From an uncultured Pseudomonas sp. (GTDB lineage: Bacteria > Pseudomonadota > Gammaproteobacteria > Pseudomonadales > Pseudomonadaceae), in contig NZ_CAJYDW010000003.1 of assembly GCF_913774235.1 (NCBI RefSeq), forward strand, positions 43,489 to 107,488: DNA of 64,000 nt. The letters are read 5' to 3'. Shown here in pieces: positions 8,767 through 16,955 of the stretch. The position numbers and the translations under genes were made by a program. Position 1 is the stretch's first letter. Each line of letters opens with the position of its first letter. A model generated the notes under the pieces. That model saw nothing but the letters and a program-made list of their open reading frames with translations, was not told where the DNA came from and searched no databases.

Positions 8767-9123
8767 ATGCTTTCCACTCATCTTGATCCGGACACGCTCG
8801 CCACCCTGCGCGACTGCATGGAGGAGGAGTACGTCGGACTCATCGACACCTTCCTCGTCGACTGCGACGAGCGTATCGCGGCGCTCAAGCGCAGCGTGAT
8901 CGGTGGCGACGCCGAGCAGGTCCGCCAACTGGCCCACAGCTTCAAGGGCAGCTCTGGCAACATGGGTGCAGGGCCTCTGGCGCAACTCTGCAAGGACGTG
9001 GAGGAGGGCGCGCGCCGCCGTGCCTCGACCGCCGAGCTGGCCATGGGATTGGCGGCGATCGAGCGCGAGTTCGCCATTGTCCGCATCCTCTTCAAGGTCG
9101 AACGTCAGCGCTACGCGATCTGA
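8767..9123 (+). CDS. hptB: Histidine phosphotransfer protein, HptB-like
   Basis: A 118-residue single-domain HPt protein. The phosphorylatable His is residue 57 in LAHSFKGSSGNMGA, the classical HPt motif. In P. aeruginosa HptB collects phosphate from several hybrid kinases and passes it to HsbR, which controls HsbA and thereby FlgM and biofilm/swarming decisions. In several Pseudomonas genomes the same three genes sit between fliJ and fliK. Here hptB is alone, with no response regulator or anti-sigma antagonist next to it. The ATG at 8767 is chosen because the longer frame overlaps fliJ. Confidence 0.85.
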   Translation: MLSTHLDPDTLATLRDCMEEEYVGLIDTFLVDCDERIAALKRSVIGGDAEQVRQLAHSFKGSSGNMGAGPLAQLCKDVEEGARRRASTAELAMGLAAIEREFAIVRILFKVERQRYAI

Positions 9124-9151
9124 GCCTCGTCAAAGCGCTGGCGTTTCCAGC

Positions 9152-9167
9152 TGGCGCGTAACTTGCT
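9152..9167 (+). promoter_or_regulatory. Sigma-54 promoter of fliK
   Basis: TGGCGCG at 9152-9158 and TTGCT at 9163-9167 keep the GG-N10-GC spacing, with a single departure from the RpoN consensus (G for A). Predicted start is near 9178, giving a 23-nt leader to the fliK ATG. No separate sigma-54 site was found before fliL, so this promoter may serve fliK through flhB. Confidence 0.8.
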
Positions 9168-9200
9168 ACGTATCGGAAAACCCGTCATTCGGAGCATTCC

Positions 9201-10610
9201 ATGGCCGTCGTGCCCGATTTCCTACTGAATACCGCGACTTCCTCCGCCACCCCTGGCAGGCCCGCGGTCAAGACTCCCACCGTCCAGGATCGCTCCGTAG
9301 CGCCAGAGCGCTTCGCCGACGTCTTTGCCCAGGAACAGCCGCGCGAAGCGGCTCGCAGCGAGAAACCGCGCGATACCGGCGACACCAAGTCCACCAGCCA
9401 GACGCGCAAGAACGAGCCGGCGCGCGCACGCGACGGGGATGACCGGGCGAAGCGCTCTGCCGACGATGACCGCGCCGCCGATGCCAAGCCGACGGACCCG
9501 GCGGCAAAGACCGACGACCAGCCGGCAACCGCTGCCGACGGCGACGGCAAGACCTTGCCGGTCGCCCAGGAGCAGGACAGCCAGGAGCCAGGCACCACGC
9601 AGTTGGACCCGCTGTTCCTGCTCGGCATGACCGGTCAATTCCCGACTCCGGTTGCGCCCCCTGTCCCGACGACTCCGGTGGCAACGTCGACCCCGACGGC
9701 AACTGCGCCGACCACGACGCCCTCGGCCCAAGGGCTCGATCCGGCGGCCATTCTCGGCGCGGCGACGGCCCAGGGAGCCCAGACACCTACCGCGGGCCTG
9801 GCGAACGCGACGCTGCCTGGCGCCGCCAAGCCCGGCGACACCGCGTCCCAGGACGACGGCCTGGCGCAGCTGCTTGGCCAGGTTCCGCAGCAGGGGCAGG
9901 GGGACGCCAACAAGGCGGCAACCACCGCCAACAACCTGGCGGCGCAACTCAACACCCTGGTACCGGACCCGTCCGCTCCGCTCCCGGGTGCGGACCAGGC
10001 AGCCACGGCGGCCCTGGCCGCGACGCTGGAACAGGGGGATGCCAAGGATGCGTCGGTCCCGACCAAGGCCGATGCCTTTGCCGACAAGCTCACCGCGCTG
10101 TCGCAATCGCTGAGCACGCCGGCGCAGACCGCTCGTCCCGTCAGCGCCACCGTTCCCGGCCAGGCGCTCAATCCCCAGGCCGGCAATTTCAGCGAGGCCG
10201 TGGTCGACAAGGTCATGTGGATGTCCAGCCAGAATCTCAAGACCGCCGACATCCAGATGGAGCCGGCGCAATTGGGTAAGCTGGAGGTGCGCATCGACAT
10301 GACCCAGGACCAGACCCAGGTGACCTTCGCCAGTCCCCATGCGGACGTGCGCGAAGCCCTGGACAACGGCAGCCAGCGGCTGCGCGAACTCTTCGCCCAG
10401 CAGGGCATGAACCTGGCAAACGTGAACGTCTCCGACCAATCCTCCGGGCAGGCCTGGCAGCAGTCGCAACAGGGTGGCCAGAGCGATGGTTCCCGCCGTG
10501 GCCGCGGCGGCGCTGCGAGCGGTAGCGAGGAGGAGCCGCTGGCGAGCGTCGGCGAAACCCGTGGCTCCGCGACCCTGGCTGCGCGCAGTCTGGTCGATTA
10601 CTACGCGTGA
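9201..10610 (+). CDS. fliK: Flagellar hook-length control protein FliK
   Basis: FliK is the secreted molecular ruler that sets hook length and switches export specificity through FlhB. The 469-residue protein has a long disordered N-terminal and middle part rich in Ala, Pro, Thr, Asp and Gln. The conserved Flg_hook C-terminal domain (about residues 340-420) includes LKTADIQMEPAQLGKLEVRI and DVREALDNGSQRLRELF. Both are diagnostic. It follows hptB and its own sigma-54 promoter. Confidence 0.95.
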   Translation: MAVVPDFLLNTATSSATPGRPAVKTPTVQDRSVAPERFADVFAQEQPREAARSEKPRDTGDTKSTSQTRKNEPARARDGDDRAKRSADDDRAADAKPTDPAAKTDDQPATAADGDGKTLPVAQEQDSQEPGTTQLDPLFLLGMTGQFPTPVAPPVPTTPVATSTPTATAPTTTPSAQGLDPAAILGAATAQGAQTPTAGLANATLPGAAKPGDTASQDDGLAQLLGQVPQQGQGDANKAATTANNLAAQLNTLVPDPSAPLPGADQAATAALAATLEQGDAKDASVPTKADAFADKLTALSQSLSTPAQTARPVSATVPGQALNPQAGNFSEAVVDKVMWMSSQNLKTADIQMEPAQLGKLEVRIDMTQDQTQVTFASPHADVREALDNGSQRLRELFAQQGMNLANVNVSDQSSGQAWQQSQQGGQSDGSRRGRGGAASGSEEEPLASVGETRGSATLAARSLVDYYA

Positions 10611-10731
10611 TGGCGGCCACCGGCCGGCAGGTGACAGTCTCGGCTGCACCTGCTATATCCCCTTCGCATCAATAAGTTAGCCGCGCTGCCCGACAAGGGT
10701 GGTGCTCCAGACAAGGGTCGGTCGAGCGTAT

Positions 10732-11253
10732 ATGGCGAAGAAGCAGGCGCCTGCGGCAGAGGGTGCAGCCGCGGAAGGTAAGGGCAAGGGCAAACTCAAA
10801 CTCATCATCATCATCGTCGTGGCCCTGCTGCTGGTGATCGGCGCCTCGGTGGGGGCGACCTGGTTCCTGCTCGGCAAGAAGAGCGCCGAACCCGAGCACG
10901 CCGCGGCGGCCGCACCGGCGGCGCCAGTGCACCTGACGGCGATCTACCAGCCGTTGCTGCCGGCCTTCGTGGTCAACTACAACGCCGAGGGGCGACAGCG
11001 CTACATGCAGGTGACGGTGACCCTGATGGGACGCGACCAGGCGCAGATGGATGCGCTCAAGGCGCAACTGCCGCAGGTGCGCAACCAACTGGTCATGCTG
11101 TTTTCCGGCCAGGACTTCGCTAGTCTGGTCACGCCGGTGGGCAAGGAGATGTTGCGCCAGCAGGCGACCAGCAAGGTTCAGGAGCTGGCGAAGAAACTGA
11201 CCGGCCAGACCGTTATCGAACAGGTACTGTTCACCAATCTCGTCCTGCAATAG
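10732..11253 (+). CDS. fliL: Flagellar basal body protein FliL
   Basis: FliL is an inner-membrane protein around the stator that increases motor torque and is needed for swarming in many species. From ATG 10732 it has 173 residues: a short Lys-rich cytoplasmic tail, one membrane helix starting LKLIIIIVVALLLVIG (about residues 22-45) and a periplasmic stomatin-like domain ending in VLFTNLVLQ. The upstream GTG at 10699 would add 11 residues unlike other FliLs. It heads the fliLMNOPQR-flhB gene run. Confidence 0.95.
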   Translation: MAKKQAPAAEGAAAEGKGKGKLKLIIIIVVALLLVIGASVGATWFLLGKKSAEPEHAAAAAPAAPVHLTAIYQPLLPAFVVNYNAEGRQRYMQVTVTLMGRDQAQMDALKAQLPQVRNQLVMLFSGQDFASLVTPVGKEMLRQQATSKVQELAKKLTGQTVIEQVLFTNLVLQ

Positions 11254-11261
11254 GTAACGCC

Positions 11262-12233
11262 ATGGCCGTGCAAGATCTGCTCTCCCAGGATGAAATCGAT
11301 GCCCTGCTGCACGGGGTCGACGATGGCATCGTCGAGACCGAGACCGACGTCGAGCCGGGGGCGATCAAGGGGTACGACCTCACCAGCCAGGATCGCATCG
11401 TCCGTGGTCGCATGCCGACCCTGGAGATGATCAACGAGCGCTTCGCCCGTTATACCCGGGTCAGCATGTTCAACCTGCTGCGCCGCTCCGCGGACGTCTC
11501 CGTGGGCGGCGTGCAGGTCACCAAGTTCGGCGAGTACATCCATTCGCTGTACGTGCCGACCAGCCTGAACATGGTCAAGATGAAGCCGCTGCGTGGTACC
11601 GCGCTGTTCATCCTCGACGCCCGGCTGGTGTTCAAGCTGGTGGACAACTTCTTTGGTGGCGACGGCCGCCATGCCAAGATCGAAGGCCGCGAATTCACCC
11701 CCACCGAGCTGCGGGTGGTGCGCATGGTACTGGACCAGTGCTTCGTCGATCTCAAGGAAGCCTGGGGTGCCATGCTCGACTGCCAGTTCGAGTACATGAA
11801 CTCGGAGGTCAACCCGGCGCTGGCCAACATCGTCAGCCCCAGCGAAGTGGTGGTGGTGAGCACCTTCAACATCGAGCTGGATGGCGGCGGCGGCGAGTTG
11901 CACGTGACCATGCCCTATTCGATGATCGAGCCGATCCGCGAGATGCTCGACGCTGGTTTCCAGTCCGACGTGGACGACCAGGACGAGCGCTGGGTCAAGG
12001 CGCTACGCGAGGACCTGCTGGACGTGCGCGTGCCGCTGGAGGCGACGGTTGTCCGGCGCCAACTCAAACTCCGCGATATTCTCAATATGCAGCCCGGCGA
12101 CGTGATCCCGGTGGAGATGCCCGAAGAGATGCTCATGAGAGCCAACGGCATGCCCACCTTCAAGGTCAAGATGGGCGCGCGCAAGGGCAACCTGGCCCTG
12201 CAGATTCTCGAACCGGTCAGCCGTAGCCGCTGA
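11262..12233 (+). CDS. fliM: Flagellar motor switch protein FliM
   Basis: FliM is the C-ring protein that receives CheY-P and changes motor direction. The 323-residue protein begins with the CheY-binding peptide LLSQDEIDALLHG (residues 5-17), followed by a CheC-like middle domain with GGVQVTKFGEYIHSL and a C-terminal SpoA domain with QPGDVIPVEMPEE. All expected parts are present. It is 8 bp after fliL and 56 bp before fliN. Confidence 0.97.
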   Translation: MAVQDLLSQDEIDALLHGVDDGIVETETDVEPGAIKGYDLTSQDRIVRGRMPTLEMINERFARYTRVSMFNLLRRSADVSVGGVQVTKFGEYIHSLYVPTSLNMVKMKPLRGTALFILDARLVFKLVDNFFGGDGRHAKIEGREFTPTELRVVRMVLDQCFVDLKEAWGAMLDCQFEYMNSEVNPALANIVSPSEVVVVSTFNIELDGGGGELHVTMPYSMIEPIREMLDAGFQSDVDDQDERWVKALREDLLDVRVPLEATVVRRQLKLRDILNMQPGDVIPVEMPEEMLMRANGMPTFKVKMGARKGNLALQILEPVSRSR

Positions 12234-12289
12234 GCGATACCCGTTTTTCCCGTCCGGGCCGCGGCCCGGCGTTGCACGAGACACGAACG

Positions 12290-12754
12290 ATGGCAGACAA
12301 CCCCGAAGAACAAGCCCTGGCGGACGAGTGGGCCGCGGCGCTGGCCGAAGCCGGCGATGCGAGCCAGGACGATATCGATGCCCTGATGGCCCAGGGCACC
12401 TCACCGGCCGCGCCCGAGGCGCCCAAGCCACCCAAGGCGCCGGTCGAGGAATTCGGCCAGAGCAGCGGCGGTTTGACGGTGAGCGGCATGGAAGGACCGA
12501 ATCTGGATGTGATCCTCGACATCCCGGTGACCATCTCCATGGAAGTCGGGCACACCGACATCTCCATTCGCAATCTGCTGCAGCTCAACCAGGGTTCGGT
12601 CATCGAACTCGACCGCCTGGCTGGCGAGCCGCTGGACGTGCTGGTGAATGGTACCCTGATCGCCCACGGTGAAGTGGTGGTGGTGAACGAGAAGTTCGGG
12701 ATCCGCCTGACCGACGTCATCAGCCCCACGGAACGCATCAAGAAGCTGCGGTGA
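12290..12754 (+). CDS. fliN: Flagellar motor switch protein FliN
   Basis: FliN forms the base of the C-ring and helps dock FliH-FliI. From ATG 12290 it has 154 residues: an acidic Ala-rich N-terminal extension (about 1-65, typical of Pseudomonas) and a C-terminal SpoA domain with [20 protein letters not shown] and [14 protein letters not shown] ending (here [13 protein letters not shown]). The TTG 18 bp upstream is less likely as start. fliO begins 3 bp after the stop. Confidence 0.96.
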   Translation: MADNPEEQALADEWAAALAEAGDASQDDIDALMAQGTSPAAPEAPKPPKAPVEEFGQSSGGLTVSGMEGPNLDVILDIPVTISMEVGHTDISIRNLLQLNQGSVIELDRLAGEPLDVLVNGTLIAHGEVVVVNEKFGIRLTDVISPTERIKKLR

Positions 12755-12757
12755 TCC

Positions 12758-13171
12758 ATGAAGAGTCTGCTATTGCCGCTGGGTCTCCTGCCCCTGACCG
12801 CGAGCGCTGCCGAAGCCACTCATCCGGGGCTGGACGTGGGTGCCCAGCTCGGGCAGCTGTTGCTCGGCCTGCTGCTGGTGATAGGTGTGATCCTCGGTCT
12901 GGCCTGGCTGGTGCGCCGGGTACAGCTGCAGGGGCCGCGTGGCCAGCAGGCGATCAAGGTGGTCTCGACCCAGCACCTGGGGCCACGCGAGCGGCTGGTG
13001 CTGGTGCAGGTTGGCCAGGAACAGATCCTGATCGGGGTCGCAGGTGGACGCATCACGCCACTGCATACCCTGCGCGAACCGGTACGCCTGGGCGAGGCCG
13101 ACCCGGCGGCGCCGGAATTCGCCCAGCGTCTGCTGGAACTCATCAGCCGCGATCCCAAGGCGAAACCATGA
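12758..13171 (+). CDS. fliO: Flagellar biosynthetic protein FliO
   Basis: FliO is a membrane scaffold that assists assembly of the FliP/FliQ/FliR export gate. The 137-residue protein has a signal-like N-terminus, one membrane helix starting [15 protein letters not shown] (about residues 30-50) and a cytoplasmic domain with [15 protein letters not shown], the usual FliO core. Its stop codon overlaps the fliP start (ATGA), indicating coupled translation. Confidence 0.92.
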   Translation: MKSLLLPLGLLPLTASAAEATHPGLDVGAQLGQLLLGLLLVIGVILGLAWLVRRVQLQGPRGQQAIKVVSTQHLGPRERLVLVQVGQEQILIGVAGGRITPLHTLREPVRLGEADPAAPEFAQRLLELISRDPKAKP

Positions 13172-13965
13172 CCAGGCTGCAACTACCGGCCGGTCTCGGG
13201 CGCACCCTGGGCTGGCTGCTGGGCTTCGCCGTGCTGCTGTTCGCGCCCCTGGCGCTGGCGCAGCAGGCGGGGCAGGGCAATCCACTGTCCGTTCCCGCCA
13301 TCACCCTGAGCACCAATGCCCAGGGCCAGCAGGAATATTCGGTCAGTCTGCAGATCCTGCTGATCATGACGGCGCTGAGCTTCATTCCGGCGTTCGTCAT
13401 GCTGATGACCAGCTTCACCCGCATCGTCATCGTCTTCGCCATCCTGCGCCAGGCGCTCGGACTGCAGACCACGCCATCCAACCAGGTGCTGGTGGGCATG
13501 GCGCTGTTCCTGACGCTGTTCATCATGGCGCCGGTGTTCGACCGCATCAACACCACCGCCGTGCAGCCCTATCTCAACGAACAACTCAGCGCCCAGGACG
13601 CCATCGGCCGGGCACAGGTGCCGATGAAGGACTTCATGCTGGCGCAGACCCGGCAGTCGGACCTGGAGCTGTTCATGCGGCTGTCCAAGCGTACCGACAT
13701 CCCCAGTGCCGACCAGGCGCCGCTGTCGATCCTGGTGCCGGCCTTCGTCACCTCCGAACTCAAGACCGCCTTCCAGATCGGCTTCATGATCTTCATACCT
13801 TTCCTGGTCATCGACCTGGTGATCGCCAGCGTGCTGATGGCCATGGGTATGATGATGCTTTCGCCGATGATCATCTCCCTGCCGTTCAAGCTGATGCTGT
13901 TCGTGCTGGTGGATGGCTGGGCGCTGATCATGGGTACCCTGGCCAGCAGTTTCGGCACCGTCTAG
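13168..13965 (+). CDS. fliP: Flagellar type III export gate protein FliP
   Basis: FliP is the main subunit of the FliPQR export channel. From ATG 13168 it has 265 residues with a cleavable-type signal peptide ending ...PLALAQQ (about residue 30) and four membrane helices. Hallmark segments are [36 protein letters not shown] and [18 protein letters not shown]. The ATG lies inside the fliO stop. A longer in-frame reading upstream is a shadow over fliO. Confidence 0.97.
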   Translation: MTRLQLPAGLGRTLGWLLGFAVLLFAPLALAQQAGQGNPLSVPAITLSTNAQGQQEYSVSLQILLIMTALSFIPAFVMLMTSFTRIVIVFAILRQALGLQTTPSNQVLVGMALFLTLFIMAPVFDRINTTAVQPYLNEQLSAQDAIGRAQVPMKDFMLAQTRQSDLELFMRLSKRTDIPSADQAPLSILVPAFVTSELKTAFQIGFMIFIPFLVIDLVIASVLMAMGMMMLSPMIISLPFKLMLFVLVDGWALIMGTLASSFGTV

Positions 13966-13992
13966 CGGTGCGCCCTCGCGTGGAGAAGCGAA

Positions 13993-14262
13993 ATGACCCC
14001 TGAAGTCGCCGTTGATCTGTTTCGCCAGGGCCTCTGGCTCACTGCACTGCTGGTGACCGTGTTGGTGGTACCCAGTCTGATCGTCGGCCTGATCGTCTCC
14101 ATCTTCCAGGCTGCCACCCAGATCAACGAACAGACCCTGAGCTTCCTGCCGCGCCTGATCGTCACCCTGTTGACGCTGATCGTGCTCGGGCCCTGGATGG
14201 TGCGGCAACTGATGGAGTTCATCCAGGTTTCGGTGACCAACATCCCGCGGCTGATCGGCTAA
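13993..14262 (+). CDS. fliQ: Flagellar type III export gate protein FliQ
   Basis: FliQ is the small two-helix subunit of the export gate. The 89-residue protein has the two expected hydrophobic helices (about 16-40 and 53-75) joined by SIFQAATQINEQTLSFLPRL, which is close to invariant in the family. A GGAGAAGCGAA site precedes the ATG, and fliR starts 3 bp after the stop. Confidence 0.96.
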   Translation: MTPEVAVDLFRQGLWLTALLVTVLVVPSLIVGLIVSIFQAATQINEQTLSFLPRLIVTLLTLIVLGPWMVRQLMEFIQVSVTNIPRLIG

Positions 14263-14265
14263 GCG

Positions 14266-15042
14266 ATGCTCGAGCTCAGCAACGCCCAGATCGGCGGCTG
14301 GGTCGGCAGCTTCCTCTTTCCGTTGTTCCGCATCGCGGCGCTGTTGATGACCATGCCGATCATCGGCACCACCCTGGTCCCGGTGCGGGTGCGGATGTAC
14401 CTGGCACTGGCGTTGAGCCTGGTGCTGGTCCCCACGCTGCCACCCATGCCCCAGGTAGACGCCATCAGCGTCCAGGCCTTGCCGCTGATCGTCGAGCAGA
14501 TCCTCATCGGCGCGGTGATGGGCTTCAGCCTGCAACTGTTCTTCCATGTCTTCGTGGTGGCGGGGCAGATCATCTCGACCCAGGCGGGCCTGAGCTTCGC
14601 GTCCATGATCGATCCGGTCAACGGTGCCTCGGCGCCGGTGATGGGACAATTCTTCACCATGCTGGTGACCCTGCTGTTCCTCGCCATGAACGGCCACCTG
14701 GTCGTCTTCGAGATCCTCGCGGAAAGCTTCATCACCCTGCCGGTGGGCGACACCCTGAGTGTCGAGCATTTCCAGCAGGTGGCTGGGCGCCTGGGCTGGG
14801 TACTGGGTGCGGGCATCCTGCTGGTATTGCCGGCGATCACCGCGCTGCTGGTGGTCAACATCGCCTTCGGCATCATGACCCGCGCCGCGCCCCAACTGAA
14901 CATCTTCTCCGTCGGCATGCCGCTGATCGTGGTGCTGGGCATGGTCATCGTCTGGCTCGGCACCGCCGACATCCTTTCCCACTACGAAAGTCTCGCCAGC
15001 GAGGCGCTGCAATGGCTGCGCGAACTCGCCCGAGCCCGCTAG
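14266..15042 (+). CDS. fliR: Flagellar type III export gate protein FliR
   Basis: FliR caps the FliPQ ring and closes the gate. The 258-residue protein has about six hydrophobic helices and the signatures VPVRVRMYLALALSLVL, GQIISTQAGLSFASMIDP and the ITALLVVNIAFGIMTRAAPQ segment. It is followed 12 bp later by flhB, its functional partner. Confidence 0.97.
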   Translation: MLELSNAQIGGWVGSFLFPLFRIAALLMTMPIIGTTLVPVRVRMYLALALSLVLVPTLPPMPQVDAISVQALPLIVEQILIGAVMGFSLQLFFHVFVVAGQIISTQAGLSFASMIDPVNGASAPVMGQFFTMLVTLLFLAMNGHLVVFEILAESFITLPVGDTLSVEHFQQVAGRLGWVLGAGILLVLPAITALLVVNIAFGIMTRAAPQLNIFSVGMPLIVVLGMVIVWLGTADILSHYESLASEALQWLRELARAR

Positions 15043-15054
15043 GAGGTATGCCGC

Positions 15055-16203
15055 ATGGCTGAATCCGATGGCGAAGACCGTACAGAAGACCCCACAGACA
15101 AACGCAAGCGTGAGTCTCGGGAGGAGGGTCAGCTCCCGCGCTCACGCGAACTCGGCACCGTGGCGGTCATGCTCTCCGGCGTGGGCGGCCTGCTCATGTA
15201 CGGCGCCTTCCTCGGCGGCAAGCTGCTGGAGGTGATGCGCGCCAATTTCTCCCTGCGCCGCGAGGAGGTGATGGACGAGCGCTTCATGGGCACCTTTCTG
15301 CTGGCCTCGGGCAAGGCGGCCATGGTGGGCATGATGCCGATGATCGTGCTGGTGGTGATCGCCGCCATCGTTGGCCACATCGCCCTGGGCGGCTTCCTGT
15401 TCTCCGGCAAGGTACTGGCGCCCAAGGCGAGCCGGATGAACCCGCTGTCCGGCATCGCCCGGATGTTTTCCAAGAACTCCCTGGTGGAATTGCTCAAGGC
15501 CTTGGGCAAGTTCTGCATCATCCTCGGGGTGTCGGTGCTGGTGCTGATGAGCGAGCGGACGGCCCTGCTGCAGATCGCCAAGCTGCCGCTGGAGCAGGCG
15601 CTGCTGCACAGCATGCAGGTGGTCGGGCACGCCACCCTGCTGCTGGCCCTGGGGCTGCTAATCATCGCCGCCGTGGACGTGCCTTTCCAGATCTTCAGCA
15701 ACCGCAAGAAGCTGATGATGACCAAGCAGGAGATCAAGGACGAGTACAAGGACAGTGAGGGCAAGCCCGAGGTCAAGGGCAAGATCCGCCAGATGCAGCG
15801 GCAGATGGCACAGCGGCGGATGATGGCGGAGGTGCCCAACGCCGATGTGGTCATCACCAACCCGACCCATTTCGCCGTGGCGCTGAAGTACGACGCGGCC
15901 AAGGGCGGGGCGCCGATCCTGGTGGCCAAGGGCAGCGATTTCACTGCCCTGAAGATTCGCGAGATCGCCCAGGAGCACAAGGTGTCCTTGCTGGAGTCGC
16001 CTGGCCTCGCGCGGGCGGTATATTTCTCCACCGAGGTAGACCAGGAGATCCCGGCCGGTCTCTACGTGGCCGTGGCCCAGGTACTGGCCTACGTCTACCA
16101 GCTCAGGCAATTCCGCGCCGGGCGCGGGCGCAAGCCCAAGCTGGCCGATCTGCCCATCCCGTCGGACCTGCGGCGGGACGAGCAGGGCAAGCCGGCTACT
16201 TGA
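15055..16203 (+). CDS. flhB: Flagellar export switch protein FlhB
   Basis: FlhB switches export from rod/hook to filament substrates. The 382-residue protein starts with the charged [20 protein letters not shown] segment, has four membrane helices, and carries the self-cleavage motif NPTH at residues 269-272. The cleaved Asn thus has the same number as in E. coli FlhB. The C-terminal tail is the substrate-switch domain. The stop overlaps the 3' end of the opposite-strand sodC remnant by 8 bp. Confidence 0.97.
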   Translation: MAESDGEDRTEDPTDKRKRESREEGQLPRSRELGTVAVMLSGVGGLLMYGAFLGGKLLEVMRANFSLRREEVMDERFMGTFLLASGKAAMVGMMPMIVLVVIAAIVGHIALGGFLFSGKVLAPKASRMNPLSGIARMFSKNSLVELLKALGKFCIILGVSVLVLMSERTALLQIAKLPLEQALLHSMQVVGHATLLLALGLLIIAAVDVPFQIFSNRKKLMMTKQEIKDEYKDSEGKPEVKGKIRQMQRQMAQRRMMAEVPNADVVITNPTHFAVALKYDAAKGGAPILVAKGSDFTALKIREIAQEHKVSLLESPGLARAVYFSTEVDQEIPAGLYVAVAQVLAYVYQLRQFRAGRGRKPKLADLPIPSDLRRDEQGKPAT

Positions 16204-16725
16204 TCACACCGCAGGCGACGCGCGCGCCGCCACCGCCCAGGGGCTTGGGCTGGTCGGAGTAGTTGTCGCCACCGGCATGCACCATCAGGGCATGGCCCTT
16301 GAGCTCCTCCAGACGCTTCAGCCGCGGTGCCAGCACCGGTTGGGTGGCCTGGCCGTCGGCGGTCACGTAGAGCGCCGGCAGCTCACCCAGGTGGCCGTCG
16401 TCCGACCAGGGCGCGCTGTGCTTGCCGGTGTTGCGCGGATCGAGGTGGCCCCCGCGGCACCTCCTGCGGTCAGGGTGCCATTCACCTCCGCCGGGCCGCA
16501 GTTGGGCTTGGTATGCACGTGGAAGCCATGGATGCCGGGCTCCAGGCCCTTGAGGTCGGGGGTGAAGACCAGGCCGTACTTGGAGCGGGTCACCTGCACG
16601 CTGCCGACGCTTTCACCCACGCCCTCGGTGGTGACCTTGTTCAGCGGAATGGTGAGGGATTCGGCGGCCTGGGCAGTGCCTGCCAGGCAGGCCGTCAACA
16701 GCGTCGCGGTCCAGATGGTTTTCAT
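16196..16725 (-). pseudogene. sodC: Frameshifted Cu/Zn superoxide dismutase
   Basis: The start at 16725 gives a signal peptide (MKTIWTATLLTACLAGTAQA) and a SodC N-terminal half including the copper-site HGFHVH. After the Gly-rich segment near 16450 the frame is lost. Reading on in another frame restores a normal C-terminal half: [11 protein letters not shown], then [15 protein letters not shown] and [13 protein letters not shown], with stop at 16196-16198. One base is missing in a C-run (16449-16453, G-run on the coding strand). Restored, the protein would be 176 residues, the usual periplasmic SodC size. A homopolymer sequencing error is a real alternative to a true pseudogene. Confidence 0.85.
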
Positions 16726-16871
16726 GGTCTTGTTCCTCGGATAGGCGCGCTAGCGCGGTCCCTAGACAGACCCGTGCCTTTCTCGTGCGGTTCACCGCAG
16801 CCTCTCGGCGATCCGTTACCGGGCCTGTCGGCCCTTGCCGAAAACCTCGCTTTTTCAAGACGTTGAGCAGT

Positions 16872-16887
16872 TGGCCCGGAGCTTGCT
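16872..16887 (+). promoter_or_regulatory. Sigma-54 promoter of flhA
   Basis: TGGCCCG at 16872-16878 and TTGCT at 16883-16887 match the RpoN consensus with one change and exact GG-N10-GC spacing. The predicted start is near 16898, about 58 nt before flhA. FlhA is an RpoN/FleQ-dependent gene in P. aeruginosa, which agrees. Confidence 0.78.
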
Positions 16888-16955
16888 CAAGCCCCTGCGA
16901 ACAGTGCGCTGCGTCAACTTTCCGTGACGACGGCGCCGGCAAGCGAGGAATGGGC

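Noticed and set aside
10611..10731. Searched for a sigma-54 promoter before fliL
   Set aside because: No GG-N10-GC pair with acceptable flanks was found in the gap.
12751..13167. In-frame extension upstream of fliP
   Set aside because: It lies over fliO in another frame, and fliP has a good ATG at 13168 followed by its normal signal peptide.
13183..15012. Long minus-strand frame (609 residues) across fliP, fliQ and fliR
   Set aside because: It is antisense to three well-identified genes and rich in His, Gln, Asp and Arg, the usual look of GC-rich antisense frames. No family motif or ribosome-binding site.
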